A DNA stretch of 64,000 bases from Gammaproteobacteria bacterium. Lineage in GTDB: Bacteria; Pseudomonadota; Gammaproteobacteria; Steroidobacterales; Steroidobacteraceae. The DNA lies in NCBI GenBank assembly GCA_021323735.1, contig JAJPKM010000018.1, positions 124,001 through 188,000 on the forward strand, written 5' to 3'. The position numbers and the translations under genes are program-made. The notes under the pieces are model-generated. The model was not told the DNA's origin and ran no database searches. It saw only the letters and a list, made by a program, of their open reading frames with translations. This document shows, one piece after another, positions 35,257 to 44,237 of the stretch (its first letter is position 1; every line of letters starts with the position of its first letter).

Positions 35257-36015
35257 TCAACCGCGGCGCAGACGTCTCACCGCCAGCAGCGGCAACCGCA
35301 GGATGAAGCCGAAGAACAGCCGAAAATGCATCCAGGTGAGCAGCGCGTTGTCGCGCCAGTAGTTGAAATGCGAGACGCCGCCCTCTTCGGGCTTGAAGTA
35401 ACGCACCGGGGCGGGGAGGTTGATGGGCACGATGTCCCGCCAGCTCAAACGCACCACCGCCTCGACGTCGAAATCGAAGCGCCGCATCCAGAGCTGCCGG
35501 CGCATGATGCCGATCAGCGGATCGATCGGATAGACGCGGAAGCCGAAAAGCGAATCGCCGATCCCGGCCCACAGGGTTTCAAGATTCGCCCACCAGTTCG
35601 ATATCTTGCGGCCCTTGACACGCAGGCCCGGTGCGCTGGCGTCGAAAACCGGCTTACCCAACACCATGGCCGCCGGCGATGCGATCGAGGCCTGCATGAA
35701 GGTCGCGATACTGTCGGCAGGATGTTGTCCGTCGGAGTCCATCGTCAGCACATGCGTAAAGCCCAAAGCCCGTGCCTCGAGCATGCCGAATAGCACGGCG
35801 GCCCCTTTGCCGCGGTTCTTGGGCAACACCGATACACGAAGATTCACATCGGCAGCCGCCATGGCCGATAGGCGGTGTTCGGAATGATCGGTGCTGCCGT
35901 CGACGATCACCCAGACGGGAGCCCAATGCTCGAGCGCCGCGCGCACGGTGGAATCCATCTTGGGACCCGGGTTGTAACTTGGGATGAGTACGAGGTGAGT
36001 GCTCGACGGCGTCAT
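35257..36015 (-). CDS. family 2 glycosyltransferase
   Basis: 252 residues from ATG 36015, overlapping the acyltransferase stop by ATGA. GT-A fold motifs: LVLIPSYNPG, WVIVDGSTDHS, KNRGKGAAV and the metal-binding TMDSDGQHP. The C-terminal part is amphipathic (LTWMHFRLFFGFILRLPLL) and probably touches the membrane. Glycosyltransferases of this type accompany aryl-polyene and xanthomonadin loci and may decorate the lipid anchor. Confidence 0.85.
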   Translation of the reverse strand: MTPSSTHLVLIPSYNPGPKMDSTVRAALEHWAPVWVIVDGSTDHSEHRLSAMAAADVNLRVSVLPKNRGKGAAVLFGMLEARALGFTHVLTMDSDGQHPADSIATFMQASIASPAAMVLGKPVFDASAPGLRVKGRKISNWWANLETLWAGIGDSLFGFRVYPIDPLIGIMRRQLWMRRFDFDVEAVVRLSWRDIVPINLPAPVRYFKPEEGGVSHFNYWRDNALLTWMHFRLFFGFILRLPLLAVRRLRRG

Positions 36016-36779
36016 GGTGCGCGTTTCAGCCAGCGGTTTTGCAGCGCCGTGTCGAGCGCCTGGCGGTAGTAGCCGTCCAGTTCTTCGGTAAAGGCGCCGA
36101 CGTCGGTCGGCGGATCGAAGCGCCGCCCCAGGCGAACACGATAAACAATGGGCAACGCGGGCCGCTTGAACAGCGGCCAGCCCTTGCTCAAAAACGGCGA
36201 ATCGGTCTCGATGAGCAGCGTTTGCACGGGAACCTTGGCGTGCTTCGCAATCAGTCCTACGCTGCCGACCAGCGGGTTGATCGGCGCGCGCGTGGTCCGC
36301 GTCCCCTCGGGAAACAGCAGTAGAACACCGCCTGCGGCAAGGTGCGCCACGGATTCCTTGACCATGTGCCGCGACGAGTCGTTCCGCACGTAGCGCGCGA
36401 GGCGCGACCCCGAACCTAAGAATACATTGTTCATGAGCTCCGATTTCATCACGCAAACCAGATTCGGATGCCGGGTCAGGATCAATAGTGCATCGATCAG
36501 TGCGGGATGATTCGGCGCCAAGATCACTGGCGGGCCGCCCCGCAGAGTGTCGACGGCACGCAAATCCAAACGATACGTGCCGGTGACCATCAACGACCAC
36601 GAATAGAGGCGAAAGCCTGCCATGATGCCGAAGCGGCCCACTGCTGTCCCCAAGCGTGCCGGCAAGATGAAGTAGAGCGGGATCGCAAATACCGACCAGC
36701 TCAGACAGATGAGGCCCAAGAGGGTCAGCGAGCTATAGAGCGCGAAATATTCGTAGCTGATTTTCAGAAAACGCGGCAT
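36012..36779 (-). CDS. 1-acyl-glycerol-3-phosphate acyltransferase-like (PlsC domain) protein
   Basis: 255 residues with two N-terminal hydrophobic helices and a PlsC domain: H-x4-D in PNHPALIDALLI, the EGTR motif in LLFPEGTRTT and a KHAKVPVQTLLIE strand. It transfers an acyl group to a lysolipid or, in this setting, possibly to a polyene-lipid intermediate. It starts six bases after the MipA-like gene stop, so the two are likely co-transcribed. Confidence 0.87.
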   Translation of the reverse strand: MPRFLKISYEYFALYSSLTLLGLICLSWSVFAIPLYFILPARLGTAVGRFGIMAGFRLYSWSLMVTGTYRLDLRAVDTLRGGPPVILAPNHPALIDALLILTRHPNLVCVMKSELMNNVFLGSGSRLARYVRNDSSRHMVKESVAHLAAGGVLLLFPEGTRTTRAPINPLVGSVGLIAKHAKVPVQTLLIETDSPFLSKGWPLFKRPALPIVYRVRLGRRFDPPTDVGAFTEELDGYYRQALDTALQNRWLKRAP

Positions 36780-36785
36780 CGTCGC

Positions 36786-37646
36786 TCAGTCCGGCAGTTC
36801 CACGGTCTGTGTTGATTTTCGGATCATCCAGGCGAAACCGAATCCCCCCGTCCAATAGCTTTTGCGTTGGACCAGCGGACTGTCAATGAATGCCGCGCCG
36901 GCCAACGTGTCGTAGCGCATGTAGGCGCCCACCCAAAACTTCGGATATCGTTTGGAGAGCGCCGCCAGCGTCTGGGTTCCGGCATAACCGCCGGCGGCCT
37001 GGAATTCCGGCCGTGTCGCGGTCGCAAATTGAGGAGCGACTGAATAAAAATAGGCATGGTAGCGCCGATCCGCGAACAGCGGGCCCGCCAGAAGCCCGAG
37101 ATTCCAGCCTGGAACCCCGAAAGGGTCCTTCAGATCGACATTGAATCTCGGGCTGAAGGTCCATCCGATGATGTGCGGCGAGGATTCCACCGTCGTCGCC
37201 GCGCGCAGCGGCATGCGCAGGTCCAATTTTACACGGCGGTTCTCGCTGCGAAACAAGTGCAAGTCGAACGATGGACCCAATTCCACCGTGGATTGCAAAT
37301 TCGGCATGCCGCTGCGTTCGCGATCGTTGCGCACCGGCGTCGTCACATTGAAACTCAGATTGATGTCAAGCCAGTCCTGATTGAACAGCGTGCCGCGCAC
37401 GCCGTCGCGGTCCGCCTTGAGGAATTTGCCGTTGTAGACTACATAGGGAACCGGGAGGGGGTAGGCGTGCGTGGTATTCGACCCTCGATAGTCCTCGAAG
37501 ACGACCGCGCCCGCGCCCAGTCCGAATTCCCACAAGGGTGCTTCGCCGGCCTGCGCGGGAAATGCCCACGCGGCCGCCACCAGCAGCGCGGCGCCGAGGG
37601 GCCGAGGCCGGCCGCCGGTTGCGCGCTGGTGCGCAACCCTGTTCAT
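36786..37646 (-). CDS. MipA/OmpV family outer-membrane protein
   Basis: 286 residues from ATG 37646 (GAGG just upstream; ATG 37661 also possible). Signal peptide LGAALLVAAAWAFPAQAGE, then the MipA start pattern LWEFGLGAGAVVFEDYRGSN and PLPVPYVVYNGKFLKADRDG, followed by amphipathic strands and an aromatic end. These barrels act in wall synthesis complexes or as small-molecule pores. Divergent from an OmpR-type regulator 54 bases away, a pairing seen in many genomes. Confidence 0.85.
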   Translation of the reverse strand: MNRVAHQRATGGRPRPLGAALLVAAAWAFPAQAGEAPLWEFGLGAGAVVFEDYRGSNTTHAYPLPVPYVVYNGKFLKADRDGVRGTLFNQDWLDINLSFNVTTPVRNDRERSGMPNLQSTVELGPSFDLHLFRSENRRVKLDLRMPLRAATTVESSPHIIGWTFSPRFNVDLKDPFGVPGWNLGLLAGPLFADRRYHAYFYSVAPQFATATRPEFQAAGGYAGTQTLAALSKRYPKFWVGAYMRYDTLAGAAFIDSPLVQRKSYWTGGFGFAWMIRKSTQTVELPD

Positions 37647-37700
37647 GTCGGCCTCGGGCATACACTTCGCCTGGGTTAGGGTAGTCTGAGATACTAAGCC

Positions 37701-38384
37701 ATGCATATCTTGATTGTCGAAGATGACGAGGTTGCGCGCGATTACCTGGCTAGGGCGCTGCGGGAAGCCGGACACACGGTGGATGTCGCCGCCAACGGTC
37801 TGGAGGGCCTGCAAATGGCCTCATCGGTCGTGGTGGATTTGGCAATCGTCGATCGGATGCTGCCGAAGCTGGACGGACTCGCGCTGGTGCAGTCGCTGCG
37901 CGCCACGGGCCGCAAGATGCCGGTCCTCATTTTGAGCGCGCTTGGCGACGTGGACGACCGGATTACCGGTTTGCGGGCCGGTGGCGATGATTATTTGACC
38001 AAGCCTTATCACATGGCGGAGCTGCTCGCGCGCATCGATGCGCTGGCGCGCCGCGGCGACGCCGGCAGCGCGGAACCGAGCACGAAACTGAAATTGGCGG
38101 ACTTGGAACTCGACCGCATGACTCGGCGGGTGATGCGCAACGGCAAGAAGATCGAGCTGACCGCGCGCGAGTTCCAATTGCTCGAGTTCATGATGCGCCA
38201 TAGCGGGCAGGTCGTGACCCGTACCATGTTGCTCGAGGGTGTGTGGGACTATCACTTCGACCCGCAAACCAACGTGATCGACGTACACATCAGCCGCCTG
38301 CGGCAAGCCATCGACAAGGATTTCGACAAGCCTCTGTTGCATACGGTGCGCGGCGCGGGGTACAGCTTGCGCGAAGACGAGTAG
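37701..38384 (+). CDS. OmpR-family response regulator
   Basis: 227 residues: receiver domain with VEDDE pocket, phospho-acceptor Asp51 (LAIVDRMLP) and Lys in LTKPYH, then a winged-helix domain (IELTAREFQLLEFMM, NVIDVHISRLRQAID, HTVRGAGYSL). It acts as a transcription factor phosphorylated by the kinase downstream. Its position back to back with the MipA-like/pigment transcript makes that transcript a plausible target. Confidence 0.92.
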   Translation: MHILIVEDDEVARDYLARALREAGHTVDVAANGLEGLQMASSVVVDLAIVDRMLPKLDGLALVQSLRATGRKMPVLILSALGDVDDRITGLRAGGDDYLTKPYHMAELLARIDALARRGDAGSAEPSTKLKLADLELDRMTRRVMRNGKKIELTAREFQLLEFMMRHSGQVVTRTMLLEGVWDYHFDPQTNVIDVHISRLRQAIDKDFDKPLLHTVRGAGYSLREDE

Positions 38385-38403
38385 CGGCCGTTAGGGCGCC
38401 AAA

Positions 38404-39774
38404 ATGGGACCCGATCAACGCTTCCTCGGTGTACTCGGTACCTCGCCCTTCCGTATCGCCATCGTCTATTCGATCGTATTCGCCATCGGCGCGGCGGCTC
38501 TGATCTATGCCGTGGATTTTGCCGTCTCGCGCGTCATCGACGGCAGCACCTACAACTTGATCGAGGCGGAAGTGCAGGGGTTGCGCGAGCAAGTGCTGGT
38601 GCTGTCGCGCAACGACTTCATCGAATTGATCGAGCAGCGCTCGCAGGAACAGGATGTGCGGGGCGCGGTGTACCTGATGGTCGATCCCCAGCTGCGGCCC
38701 GTCGCCGGAAATGTACCGGCGTGGCCGAAGGTGGATGCGAGTGTGGGCAAGTGGTTCCTGTTCAAGGTGACGGTGCCGTTCGGCGACGAAACCCGTGAGC
38801 ATGAGATGCGCGCGCAGCGCTTTCCGCTGCCCGGCGGCTATCGCATGCTGGTGGGGCACGATGTGCAGGAGAGGCAGGACGTCAAGAATCTCATGATGCG
38901 CGGCCTGATCACGGCGGTCGTGCTCACCTTGCTCTTGGGGCTGGGCGGCGGCTTTTGGATGGGGCGGCGGATTCTTGCGCAGGCCGGGGCAATTTCCGCG
39001 GTGGCCACGCAAATCATGCGCGGTGACCTGTCGCAGCGCTTGCCGGTGCGCGACGCCGACGATGAGATCAATACCCTGGCGCGCGAGATCAACACCATGC
39101 TCGATAAGATCGAGCAGCTGACCTTGGGCATGCGGACCGTGCTTGACAGCGCCGCGCACGACTTGCGCACGCCCTTGAATCGGCTGCAGGCAACGGCCGA
39201 GGGTGCCATGACCACGCTGGTCGCGGGCTCGGCCGAACGGCGCGTGCTCGAGAGAGTGACCACCGAAGTCGATCGAATGCGCAGCACCTTGGATGCGCTG
39301 CTGCGGATCGCGTTGGCGGAAACCGGCACGGTGGCACGGGAGCCGGTGAATTTGTCAGAATTGGTGGCCAGCGTGGTGGAACTGTATGCGCCGGTGAGCG
39401 AGGAGCGCGGGATCGTGCTCGACAGCTCGGTGGCGCCCGGCGCACAGGTGCTGGGCAATCGGCAATTGCTGGCGCAGGCGCTCGCGAATCTTCTGGATAA
39501 CGCCATCAAGTTCACGCCCGACGGTGGTCACATCCGAGTGGTGCTGGATGGATCCGGCGCAGCACCCCAGGTCATCGTTCAGGACAACGGACCGGGTATT
39601 CCGGCAGACAAGCGCGAGCTGGTGCTGGGCCGGCGGGTTCGTCTCGATGAGGCGCGGAAATTTCCGGGGTCCGGTCTGGGGCTGTCGCTGGTCGCGGCGG
39701 TGACCAAGTTGCATGGAGCGCACCTGGTGCTCGATGATGCCGGCCCGGGGCTCAAGGTCTCGTTGAAGTTTTAG
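38404..39774 (+). CDS. membrane sensor histidine kinase
   Basis: 456 residues, partner of the preceding regulator (19-base gap). Two membrane helices (IAIVYSIVFAIGAAALIYAV and LITAVVLTLLLGLGGGFWMG) enclose a periplasmic sensor of about 130 residues; a HAMP follows, then phospho-His in AAHDLRTPLNRLQ, N box NLLDNAIKF, G1 DNGPGIP and G2 GSGLGLSL. The signal sensed cannot be told; pairing with an outer-membrane MipA protein suggests envelope stress or a metal. Confidence 0.92.
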   Translation: MGPDQRFLGVLGTSPFRIAIVYSIVFAIGAAALIYAVDFAVSRVIDGSTYNLIEAEVQGLREQVLVLSRNDFIELIEQRSQEQDVRGAVYLMVDPQLRPVAGNVPAWPKVDASVGKWFLFKVTVPFGDETREHEMRAQRFPLPGGYRMLVGHDVQERQDVKNLMMRGLITAVVLTLLLGLGGGFWMGRRILAQAGAISAVATQIMRGDLSQRLPVRDADDEINTLAREINTMLDKIEQLTLGMRTVLDSAAHDLRTPLNRLQATAEGAMTTLVAGSAERRVLERVTTEVDRMRSTLDALLRIALAETGTVAREPVNLSELVASVVELYAPVSEERGIVLDSSVAPGAQVLGNRQLLAQALANLLDNAIKFTPDGGHIRVVLDGSGAAPQVIVQDNGPGIPADKRELVLGRRVRLDEARKFPGSGLGLSLVAAVTKLHGAHLVLDDAGPGLKVSLKF

Positions 39775-39802
39775 GCTCCCAGCAACCGATCGAGGAGAGT
39801 GT

Positions 39803-41857
39803 ATGTTGAAGATTTCGGCCTGCGTGATGGGCATCGCCGGCCTGGCCGCCTGCGCCAGCAATCCGCCGCCATCGGCCAAATCCCCGGTGCCGCAATCCGC
39901 GCATCGCTCCGGCATCGATCTCGAGTACGTGGACGGCTCGGTTCGTCCCCAAGACGATGTATACCAGTACCTGAACGGCAAGTGGCTGCGCAGCTTCGAG
40001 CTGCCGTCCGACAAGGGCGCGGTAGGCTCGTTCACCGCCATCGAGGATGCAACCCAAGAACAGCTGCGCGGCATCGTCGAGGGCCTCGATCAAACGGCAT
40101 CGGGCGATGCGGACCCGGATGCGAAGAAGCTTGCGGATCTGTATGCCAGTTTCATGAACGAAGAGCAGATCGAGGCGCTGGGGATGAGGCCGTTGCAAGC
40201 GGAATTCGCGGCCATCGACGCCATCAGGGATTTGAACGGCATCTCATCGCTGATCGCCCACATGAACGCCATTGGCGCCGGGGCGCCCTATGGGCTCGGG
40301 ATCAATCTGGATGCGAGAGACTCCACGCAATACGCCGTCACCCTGTTTCAGAGCGGATTGGGTTTGCCGGACCGCGACTACTACTTGAAGGACGACGCCA
40401 AGCTCAAGGACGCACGCACCGGCTATCGGGTGCATATCGAGAAGATGTTGGCTATGGCAGGGGAGGCGAAGGCCGCGGCGAGCGCGGATGCGATCCTGGA
40501 TCTCGAGACGTCGCTGGCGAAGATTCAGTGGACGCGGGTGGAGGAGCGAGACCCCATCAAGACCTATAACAAGACGGCAATTTCCGAACTGCCCATGTTG
40601 ATGCCGGGATATGACTGGCCGCGCTTCGTGCACAGCGCCGGTTTCGAGGGCAAGGTCGACGCGGTCATCGTGACCGAACCGAGTTATTTCAAAGCCCTCG
40701 CCAAGGTAATGACGGGCACGCCCTTGCCGGTATGGAAGACGTATTTCAAGTGGCGGGTGCTGTCCGCGTCGGCGCCGTATCTTTCCAAGGCCTTTGTGGA
40801 TGAGCGCTTTGCCTTCACCGGCGGCATATTGCGCGGCGTTCCGCAAAACCAGCCGCGCTGGAAGCGCGGCCTGGTGCTGCTCGACGGCAGCCTTGGCGAG
40901 GCACTGGGCAAGCTGTATGTCGCGAAATACTTTCCGCCGCAGAACAAGGCGCGCATGCAGTTGCTGGTGCAGAATTTGCTGGAGGCGTACCGGCGGGACA
41001 TCGATACCCTGGATTGGATGAGTGCCGAGACCAAGGTGGGCGCTCAGGCCAAGCTGGCGAAATTATCGCCGAAGATCGGCTATCCGGACCGCTGGCGCGA
41101 TTACAGCGCGCTCAAGGTTTCGCGCGACGACTTGCGCGGCAACGTGGTCCGGGCCAACGAGTTCGAATACCGGCGCAATCTGGCCAAGCTGGGCAAGCCG
41201 GTCGATCGCGGTGAATGGCGCATGCGGCCGCAAACCGTCAATGCATCCTACAACCCGACGAGCAATGAAATCACTTTTCCGGCCGCGATCCTGCAGCCGC
41301 CGTTTTTCGATGCGACAGCCGACGATGCGGCGAATTACGGTGGTATCGGCGCGGTCATCGGCCATGAAATGAGCCATGGATTCGACGACCGCGGCAGTCA
41401 ATTCGACGCCGACGGCAATCTGCATGATTGGTTCACCAAGGCCGACCACGACAAATTCGCCGAAAAGACCAAGGCCCTGGTGGCGCAGTACAACGCCTAC
41501 GAGCCGGTGCCCGACTATCATCTCAACGGTGCATTGACGCTGGGCGAGAATATCGCGGACAACTCCGGGCTGGCGATTGCCTACAAGGCCTACCGCATTT
41601 CGCTGGCGGGTCACGAGGCGCCGGTGATCGATGGATTCACGGGCGACCAACGGCTGTATCTGGGCTGGGCGCAGGTTTGGCGCGGCAAGGTGCGCGAGGC
41701 GGAGGCCATCCAGCGCATCAAGACCGATCCGCATTCGCCGCCGGCGGTGCGCGGCACCGCGCCTTTGAGAAACCAGGCCGGCTTCTATGCCGCCTTCGGG
41801 GTGAAGCCCGGCGACAAGATGTATCTGCCGCCGGAGCAGCGCGTGGATATTTGGTAA
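39803..41857 (+). CDS. M13 family zinc metallopeptidase (PepO/neprilysin-like lipoprotein)
   Basis: 684 residues, the usual M13 length. The N-terminus is a lipoprotein signal (lipobox LAAC with Cys17), so the enzyme is likely anchored in the envelope. Zinc motif HEMSH in VIGHEMSHGFDDRGSQFD, third ligand region GENIADNSGLAIAYKAY, and the substrate-binding NASYNPTSNEITFPAAILQPP are all present. It degrades oligopeptides. AGGAGAG is seven bases before the ATG. Confidence 0.92.
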   Translation: MLKISACVMGIAGLAACASNPPPSAKSPVPQSAHRSGIDLEYVDGSVRPQDDVYQYLNGKWLRSFELPSDKGAVGSFTAIEDATQEQLRGIVEGLDQTASGDADPDAKKLADLYASFMNEEQIEALGMRPLQAEFAAIDAIRDLNGISSLIAHMNAIGAGAPYGLGINLDARDSTQYAVTLFQSGLGLPDRDYYLKDDAKLKDARTGYRVHIEKMLAMAGEAKAAASADAILDLETSLAKIQWTRVEERDPIKTYNKTAISELPMLMPGYDWPRFVHSAGFEGKVDAVIVTEPSYFKALAKVMTGTPLPVWKTYFKWRVLSASAPYLSKAFVDERFAFTGGILRGVPQNQPRWKRGLVLLDGSLGEALGKLYVAKYFPPQNKARMQLLVQNLLEAYRRDIDTLDWMSAETKVGAQAKLAKLSPKIGYPDRWRDYSALKVSRDDLRGNVVRANEFEYRRNLAKLGKPVDRGEWRMRPQTVNASYNPTSNEITFPAAILQPPFFDATADDAANYGGIGAVIGHEMSHGFDDRGSQFDADGNLHDWFTKADHDKFAEKTKALVAQYNAYEPVPDYHLNGALTLGENIADNSGLAIAYKAYRISLAGHEAPVIDGFTGDQRLYLGWAQVWRGKVREAEAIQRIKTDPHSPPAVRGTAPLRNQAGFYAAFGVKPGDKMYLPPEQRVDIW

Positions 41858-41982
41858 GCGTCAAACGGGCAAGCGTCAAATTATCGGCGGCTGTGGAATC
41901 GGTTGAGGCCGATGGGGAGCGCAATGAGACTGGCGTGATTGCAAGTCTATGAATATTAATAGGAAAATAAACCGGCAATTTA

Positions 41983-41998
41983 TGGCATAGAACTTGCT
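41983..41998 (+). promoter_or_regulatory. sigma-54 (-24/-12) promoter of the fliL operon
   Basis: TGGCATAGAACTTGCT has GG and GC exactly 10 bases apart and fits TGGCACG-N4-TTGCW at all but two positions. Predicted +1 near 42009 leaves a 30-base leader before fliL. Confidence 0.8.
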
Positions 41999-42038
41999 CG
42001 ATTCCATTGCGGCATGTGCCCGCGTCTGGAATCGAACC

Positions 42039-42596
42039 ATGGCCGACGAAGCTAACGAGACCCCTGCTGCCCCGCCGCCGAAAAATTCGGGTGGGATGAT
42101 GGGAAAGCTGACGAACGGGTTGGGCATTTTCGCCCTGACCTTGGGTGCCGTCGTGGCCGGGGGCTTCATCAACGCCAAGCTCCATCCCCTGCCCGATTTG
42201 AAGCTCGACAAGGATGGCAAGATCACGGCCATCGTACCCATGCCTGCTGCGCCCAAAGCAGCCGAAGGGCACACCGGCAAACCCTCTCTGTACTACGCCA
42301 TCGATCCGCCGCTGGTGGTGAACTTCGAGGACAACGCGGCAGTGCGCTTCATGCAAATCACCATGGAGATCATGGCCCATGATGAAAAGGCCATCGATAG
42401 CGTGCAGAAGAACATTCCTCTGATTCGCAATAACCTGCTGTTGCTGATGAGCAATCGCAACTATCAGTCGATGATGTCGCGCGAGGGGAAGGAGAAACTG
42501 CGGGAGGAGGCGCTCGCGGAAGTCCGCGCCGTGCAGAAGAAGGAAGGCGGGCTCGACGTCGACGATGTGTTGTTCACCAGTTTCGTGGTGCAGTGA
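42039..42596 (+). CDS. fliL: flagellar basal body-associated protein FliL
   Basis: Single-pass inner-membrane protein that supports stator function. 185 residues from ATG 42039; an upstream TTG overlaps the sigma-54 promoter and is rejected. Membrane helix GLGIFALTLGAVVAGGFINA, then the periplasmic domain with YYAIDPPLVVNFEDNAAVRF and IRNNLLLLMSNRNYQSMMSREGK, diagnostic for FliL. First gene of the second flagellar block. Confidence 0.92.
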   Translation: MADEANETPAAPPPKNSGGMMGKLTNGLGIFALTLGAVVAGGFINAKLHPLPDLKLDKDGKITAIVPMPAAPKAAEGHTGKPSLYYAIDPPLVVNFEDNAAVRFMQITMEIMAHDEKAIDSVQKNIPLIRNNLLLLMSNRNYQSMMSREGKEKLREEALAEVRAVQKKEGGLDVDDVLFTSFVVQ

Positions 42597-43537
42597 TGGA
42601 GCAAGCTCAGGCACGCATTTCCGATGAAGAGGTGCAGGCGTTGCTCGAAAAGAGCGGCAAGGACACGCCCAATGCCGTTCGGCCCTACGACTTCGCCGCG
42701 CAACGCATCGGCCGAAGCCAACTGCCGCTGCTGGAGATCATTTACAAGAATTTCGCGGACCGCGCGGGGGCTTCCCTGTCCGGATTGCTGGGCCGGGATG
42801 CCGCCGTGCATTTCGAGTCCTTGGAATCCTTGAAGAGCGCGGATCTGCAGGCTTCATTGCCGGTCCCGGCCAGCTGCGCGGTGGTGCGGCTCAAGCCGCT
42901 GCCGGGCTTTGCCTATGTCAGCGTCGAGCCTGCGCTGCTCCTGACGCTGCTGGATGGCTTCTTCGGCGGCACGGGGCGCGCCAACGCGGATCCGCAAGCG
43001 GCGATCGCGCCCGCGGCGCAGCGGTTCCTGGCGCTGATGCTGAAAAGCTTTACCGCGGACGTGACGGCGGCATGGGCGCCGGTGTCGCCGATCGAATTGG
43101 AACTCGTCAAACAGGAAACCAATCCGCGGCTGGTGCAGTTGGGCGCTCCGCTCGAATCGGTGGCCGTCGCCAGATTCCACGTGGAATTCGCCGCGCGCAG
43201 CGGCCGCATCGACTGGCTGATGCCCGACGCTTTGTTCGCGCCGATCCGCGACGCGCTCGCCGGGGACGGCGCGGCGGCGCCGGTGCGCAAACAGGAGGCC
43301 TGGGCGCCGGTGCTGACCAAGGGACTGCAAGAGGCGCAATTGGATACGCGTGCAGTGCTGGCGCAGGCGCAAATCAGCCTGCGCGAGTTGGTGCGTCTAT
43401 CGCCCGGCGACATCATTCCCATCGAAGCGCCTCAGCAGGTCACTTTATTGGCCGGAAACGTGCCGCTATACCGCGGACGCTTCGGCATTTCGCAAGGGCG
43501 CAACGCCCTGAAAATTCTTCCAGGAGCCCCCGTATGA
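42596..43537 (+). CDS. fliM: flagellar motor switch protein FliM
   Basis: C-ring protein that binds CheY-P and controls rotation direction. About 313 residues from ATG 42596 (GTG 42593 is one codon earlier). N-terminal part holds ISDEEVQALLEKS; here the usual CheY-binding LSQDEID motif is represented by this divergent version. YDFAAQRIG, the CheC-like middle domain and a SpoA C-terminus (LRELVRLSPGDIIPIE) are clear. Overlaps fliL by one base and fliN by four. Confidence 0.93.
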   Translation: MEQAQARISDEEVQALLEKSGKDTPNAVRPYDFAAQRIGRSQLPLLEIIYKNFADRAGASLSGLLGRDAAVHFESLESLKSADLQASLPVPASCAVVRLKPLPGFAYVSVEPALLLTLLDGFFGGTGRANADPQAAIAPAAQRFLALMLKSFTADVTAAWAPVSPIELELVKQETNPRLVQLGAPLESVAVARFHVEFAARSGRIDWLMPDALFAPIRDALAGDGAAAPVRKQEAWAPVLTKGLQEAQLDTRAVLAQAQISLRELVRLSPGDIIPIEAPQQVTLLAGNVPLYRGRFGISQGRNALKILPGAPV

Positions 43538-43878
43538 GCCCCCCCGATCCGAAGAGCGCCGTGGCGCGCGCGCAATTCAGCGACTTAGGGCCCAACGGCG
43601 CCGCCGCCGGCGGGCAGGAGATGAATTTGAACCTGATCCTCGATGTGGCCGTGACGCTCGCCCTCGAGGTCGGACGCGCGAAGATGTCGGTGCGCGATCT
43701 GCTGGCTCTGGCGCCCGGCGCCGTCGTCGAGCTCGATCGTCTGGCCGGGGAGCCGCTCGATGTTCTGGTCAATGGGGTCAGAATCGCGCGCGGCGAAGTG
43801 GTGGTGGTGAACGAAAAATTCGGCATCCGGCTCACCGACGTGGTGAGCGAGACGGAAAGGATGGAGCACGCCAAATGA
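43534..43878 (+). CDS. fliN: flagellar motor switch protein FliN
   Basis: 114-residue C-ring subunit; SpoA domain with LILDVAVTLALEVGRAKMSV, LLALAPGAVVELDRLAGEPLD and VVVNEKFGIRLTDVVS is unmistakable. ATG 43534 overlaps the fliM stop (ATGA); an open frame extends upstream but lies within fliM. Confidence 0.95.
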   Translation: MSPPDPKSAVARAQFSDLGPNGAAAGGQEMNLNLILDVAVTLALEVGRAKMSVRDLLALAPGAVVELDRLAGEPLDVLVNGVRIARGEVVVVNEKFGIRLTDVVSETERMEHAK

Positions 43879-44237
43879 CGGCGATGGCGCCATCCGCTTC
43901 GCCGCTGTCGGCCGGCAGCCTGGCGCAGCTGACCTTGAGCCTCATCGCCATCGTGGCGCTGATTCTTGCGCTCAGCTGGGTGCTGAAGCGATTCAAGCTC
44001 ACGGCTCCACGCGGCTCCGTGGACAGCGAAGTCCTGGATCAACTGTCCTTGGGCCCGCGCGAGCGCATCGTCCTGCTGCGCATCGGCGATGCCCAAGTGC
44101 TGGTGGGTGTCGGCGCAAGCGGCATCGTCCCCTTGGCTCCGCTGAGTACACCCGTCGTCCTCAAAGCGGCCGCCCGATCACCGGCATTCGCGGAGCGCCT
44201 GCGGGACATGATGAAAGGCCCCGGCGGTCCGCCATGA
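43875..44237 (+). CDS. fliO: flagellar biosynthetic protein FliO
   Basis: 120 residues with one membrane helix (LTLSLIAIVALILALSWVL), then LDQLSLGPRERIVLLRIGDAQVLVGV, typical of FliO, which assists assembly of the FliP ring in the export gate. Four-base overlaps on both sides. Confidence 0.9.
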   Translation: MTAMAPSASPLSAGSLAQLTLSLIAIVALILALSWVLKRFKLTAPRGSVDSEVLDQLSLGPRERIVLLRIGDAQVLVGVGASGIVPLAPLSTPVVLKAAARSPAFAERLRDMMKGPGGPP

